Assembly (NCBI GenBank): GCA_038062165.1 | Contig: JBBTXQ010000053.1 | Span: 1 to 22,373 of the forward strand | Length of the DNA: 22,373 bases | Source of the DNA: DATDSR01 sp038062165 | Lineage (GTDB): Bacteria > Patescibacteriota > Minisyncoccia > Phycocordibacterales > DATDSR01 | Direction: 5' to 3' | Shown: positions 20,479 through 22,373 of the stretch, in pieces | Position numbering within the stretch: the stretch's first letter is position 1 | Layout: every line of letters begins with the position of its first letter | Notes under the pieces: model-generated | What the model saw: only the letters and a program-made list of their open reading frames with translations | Database searches by the model: none | Told to the model about the DNA's origin: nothing | Translations under genes and position numbers: made by a program

Positions 20479-21036
20479 ATGAGGATAATAATCGCTCGTC
20501 ATACCCAAACAGGTATGAACATGGAGAAATGTTACAGTGGCCAAATTGACGTGCCACTCAATCACGAAGGGGTATTGCAAGCCCAAGCCTTGGCACATCT
20601 TCTTTCAGACATACCGATCGGGTATGCTTACAGCTCTGACCTCGTACGAGCCAAACAAACACTACGAATCCTAGTTGGCAACAGGGAAGCTGAAGTAGCT
20701 AGTTCTCATTTGCTACGAGAACTTGACGTAGGTATCGCCGCTGGTCTCTCACGAGAAGAAGCGCTTGCACGTTTTCGTAACGAGCAAGTTGACACGCGTC
20801 ACAAGAATCCCGACTTCACATCAATCGGCGGAGAGAACAAACTTCACGTTCTCGGCAGATACCACCAGATTTTCACCCGGATCCACGAGAAGCATCGGGA
20901 AGGCGGGAAGGTTGGTCTGGTGGTCTGCCATGGCACCGCTCTGCGTTATTATCTGACAAGCAACCCTAACCTTGCGGGACTCCGCTATCCCGAACAAGGG
21001 GAATATCTTGAAGTCGACCTCGACACGTTTTTCTAA
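20479..21036 (+). CDS. Histidine phosphatase (phosphoglycerate mutase-like) family protein
   Basis: A 185-residue protein of the histidine phosphatase superfamily. The phospho-acceptor motif is R7-H8-T (ARHTQT, usually RHG), followed by YSGQIDVPLNHEGVLQAQAL, the phosphate-pocket SSDLVRAKQT with its arginine, the acid/base segment LLRELDVGIAAG with Glu, and the second catalytic histidine H151 in VVCHGTALRYYL. All four pocket elements are present, so it should be an active phosphatase or mutase; its substrate (sugar phosphate, nucleotide or protein) cannot be told. GGAGGG lies 9 nt before ATG 20479. It is a single gene with a strong terminator. Confidence 0.9.
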   Translation: MRIIIARHTQTGMNMEKCYSGQIDVPLNHEGVLQAQALAHLLSDIPIGYAYSSDLVRAKQTLRILVGNREAEVASSHLLRELDVGIAAGLSREEALARFRNEQVDTRHKNPDFTSIGGENKLHVLGRYHQIFTRIHEKHREGGKVGLVVCHGTALRYYLTSNPNLAGLRYPEQGEYLEVDLDTFF

Positions 21037-21042
21037 CCTCAT

Positions 21043-21078
21043 CAGCCGGGACCCGCAAGGGCCCGGCTGTAGTAATTT
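21043..21078 (+). terminator. Terminator after the histidine phosphatase gene
   Basis: Stem CAGCCGGG-CCC (21043-21054, one bulged A) / GGG-CCCGGCTG (21059-21069), loop GCAA, followed by TAGTAATTTTG. Very stable stem with a short T tract. Confidence 0.8.
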
Positions 21079-21085
21079 TGTAAAA

Positions 21086-21113
21086 TTGACAGGGAACTAG
21101 CGTTTCGTATAAT
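21086..21113 (+). promoter_or_regulatory. Consensus promoter of the AbrB-RelE operon
   Basis: TTGACA (21086-21091), 16 nt, TATAAT (21108-21113): both hexamers are perfect. The -10 ends 8 nt before ATG 21122, so the leader is at most 1-2 nt. Confidence 0.7.
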
Positions 21114-21121
21114 ACAAATAT

Positions 21122-21427
21122 ATGAATACACAAACTTTGGTGAAAATAGGAGCCAGTAGACAAGTGGTCATCCCCAAACATATATATGACGATCTCTGTC
21201 TAGAACCGGGCGATTATCTGGGGGTAGAGAAATCTGACAAAAAAATAGTCTTCGAACCTCAATCTCTAATGAGCAGGGAACTGGCAGATGGGATTGCACA
21301 AAGTATTTTGGACTTTAAAGAGGGCCGCAGTCACGGACCTTTCTCAACAGCAAAGGAGGCGATAGCCCATCTTCATGCATATGTAAAAGAGTCTCAACGG
21401 CGCCAAAGGAAAGCTAAACAAAAATGA
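21122..21427 (+). CDS. AbrB-family antitoxin
   Basis: A 101-residue protein with an N-terminal SpoVT-AbrB domain at residues 1-47 (LVKIGASRQVVIPKHIYDDL, CLEPGDYLGVE) and a C-terminal helical, basic extension (residues 55-101) that would bind the toxin. It overlaps the toxin gene by ATGA (21424-21427), so translation is coupled, antitoxin first. It is intact, though its toxin has a premature stop. Its promoter is the strongest consensus promoter in the window, and the mRNA is nearly leaderless. Confidence 0.85.
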   Translation: MNTQTLVKIGASRQVVIPKHIYDDLCLEPGDYLGVEKSDKKIVFEPQSLMSRELADGIAQSILDFKEGRSHGPFSTAKEAIAHLHAYVKESQRRQRKAKQK

Positions 21428-21666
21428 AACTCGAGTACTCCGATCATTTTCGGAATCAATATGCATCTTGTCCTCTAAGCATAAGGAAAGCTTGTGACAA
21501 GCAATTGAAGTTTCTACAAAACAATCTGAATCACCCATCATTGCGTGCTAAAAAGTACGATGAGTCGTTGGGAATATGGCAAGCAAGAATAACACTTGAT
21601 TGGTGACTATACTTTACAATTGAAAAAGGAATCTATCGACTACACAAACTTTCCCCTCATCCTTAG
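21424..21666 (+). pseudogene. RelE-like toxin interrupted by an in-frame TGA
   Basis: The frame reads 60 residues (MKLEYSDHFRNQYASCPLSI to IWQARITLDW), stops at TGA 21604-21606, then continues open in the same frame for 19 codons (LYFTIEKGIYRLHKLSPHP) to TAG 21664-21666. Together they make an 80-residue RelE-superfamily toxin; the family has an arginine at about this place (DYR/DWR-x-x-F), so a CGA to TGA change is the simplest cause. The lost part holds the last strand and the conserved late basic/His residues, so the short product should be inactive. TGA is a normal stop elsewhere here. Read-through of TGA-C cannot be excluded. Confidence 0.8.
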
Positions 21667-22373
21667 TTCCGTAATCTAGCTAGGATTTCTTGTTCGATTT
21701 CGGATCGGGGGCGGCCGAACGAGAGACGCGAGAGCTCGCGCAGTTTCTCGCGTATTTCCGGGGAGCCCTTCATAGCTTCTGTGGTATGTAAATTGAATGG
21801 TCGGGAAGGTTCGCCATTTATAAGTATCTTGGCTATGGCATTTCTATTCTCAATACTAATTAAGTCTTTGGCGTTGAACTCGGGGCTAAACTGTTTCTCC
21901 AACTTTTCTGTATCCGGTTCACCCACACGGAAGGCCATGAGCGAGCCTACGTTGCCGAAAACAGATTCTCTGATCTTATCTTCGAGTTGAGCTATGAACT
22001 GGTGGGCCAGAATTAGATTGAGTCTATATTTACGCGCTTCACTCAATATAGTAGCGATAGAATCGGTGGTGAAGTTCTGAAACTCGTCGATATAGAAATA
22101 GAAATCTGGTCTCGCATCTTTACTAGCATCTTCGCGCGCGAGGGCGGCCATAAGGATGCGCGTAGTCACAATCATGCCCAGTAATCCTGCATTAATATCG
22201 CCAATCTTGCCCTTCGATAAGTTCACCAGCAAGATCTTCTTCTCATCCATAATCTGTCGGAAATTAAACGCAGACTTAGTTTGGCCAATGATGGGCCTAA
22301 TGTACTCATTCGTTGTGAAGTTGCCGAATTTAGTTGTGATGTAAGGCGCCATGTTGGCAAGCGAAGTCTCGCC
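21663..22373 (-). CDS. TraG/VirD4-like type IV secretion ATPase, C-terminal part
   Basis: The C-terminal 236 residues of a larger ATPase that runs past the window end; the frame is open through all seven codons upstream of ATG 22352 to the edge, so this ATG is internal. Visible motifs: KILLVNLSKGKIGD, Walker B FYFYIDEFQNF, sensor-like EARKYRLNLILAHQFIAQL and NVGSLMAFRVG, all typical of the TraD/TraG/DUF87 coupling-protein group found near type IV pilus or secretion genes in CPR. Walker A is outside the window. The stop TAA (21665-21663) overlaps the tail of the RelE remnant by 4 nt. Confidence 0.88.
   Translation of the reverse strand, partial: GETSLANMAPYITTKFGNFTTNEYIRPIIGQTKSAFNFRQIMDEKKILLVNLSKGKIGDINAGLLGMIVTTRILMAALAREDASKDARPDFYFYIDEFQNFTTDSIATILSEARKYRLNLILAHQFIAQLEDKIRESVFGNVGSLMAFRVGEPDTEKLEKQFSPEFNAKDLISIENRNAIAKILINGEPSRPFNLHTTEAMKGSPEIREKLRELSRLSFGRPRSEIEQEILARLRN

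Noticed and set aside
1..22373. Recoded TGA (glycine) as in some CPR lineages, suggested by the TGA in the RelE gene
   Set aside because: TGA ends several intact genes (7892, 12418, 14852, 21427), and the expected residue at 21604 is Arg, not Gly.
1..22373. CRISPR array, tRNA or rRNA genes
   Set aside because: No regularly spaced direct repeats longer than 11 bp and no tRNA T-arm or rRNA motifs were seen on reading the intergenic parts.

Overview
The window looks like a chromosomal segment of a Candidate Phyla Radiation (Patescibacteria, probably Parcubacteria-type) bacterium. The signs are: short, simplified housekeeping proteins (a 74-residue S15); a TraG-like ATPase, a DUF4143 ATPase and a LysM/M23 protein of kinds common in these genomes; many small toxin-antitoxin genes; and short palindromic repeats sitting in frame inside genes, read as LPAGRQV, RALSRG and SAEGGS. 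TGA ends several intact genes (7892, 12418, 14852, 21427), so the standard bacterial code applies and the glycine-TGA CPR lineages are unlikely. This placement is inference from gene content, not from a marker tree.

Layout. 1-87: start of a minus-strand gene leaving the window. 308-3734: DUF4143 ATPase, convergent creD, and two small genes of unknown function. 3741-5673 (minus): orphan RHH antitoxin, AbrB-Doc toxin-antitoxin pair, tyrosine recombinase. 5651-6300: no confident gene, but two perfect DnaA boxes, a tandem 10-bp repeat, a three-way-junction inverted repeat, and a promoter followed by a hairpin-rich transcript ending just before rpsO. Gene direction mostly flips here (mainly minus to the left, mainly plus to the right), so an origin is worth testing. 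6319-10183: rpsO, a NYN-domain protein, an RHH protein, an unknown gene and pnp. 10201-10678 (minus): RelE/RHH pair. 10764-15435: membrane protein, DksA-like protein, two small unknowns, a broken HigB toxin with an intact HigA-like antitoxin, comM, and a coiled-coil protein. 15524-19138: a 1204-residue protein of unknown function with two hydrophobic segments. 19183-20228 (minus): LysM-LysM-M23 envelope protein with an N-terminal frameshift. 20479-21666: histidine phosphatase, then AbrB plus a RelE toxin cut by a TGA. 21663-22373 (minus): C-terminal end of a TraG/VirD4-like ATPase.

Two kinds of gene start stand out. About a dozen genes have a -10 hexamer ending 6-8 nt before the start codon, often with an extended TGn, and no Shine-Dalgarno, so their mRNAs should be leaderless. 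A second set (87, 2987, 6319, 7407, 14899, 20479) has clear Shine-Dalgarno sequences, and several of those also have their own hairpin terminators.

The other recurring theme is toxin decay. Of four toxin-antitoxin pairs, two toxins are broken (an internal deletion at 12780-12945; a nonsense codon at 21604) while their antitoxins are intact, and one further antitoxin (3741-4046) has no toxin beside it. The antitoxin genes carry their own promoters, some with 11-bp-phased repeats that look like autoregulatory operators.
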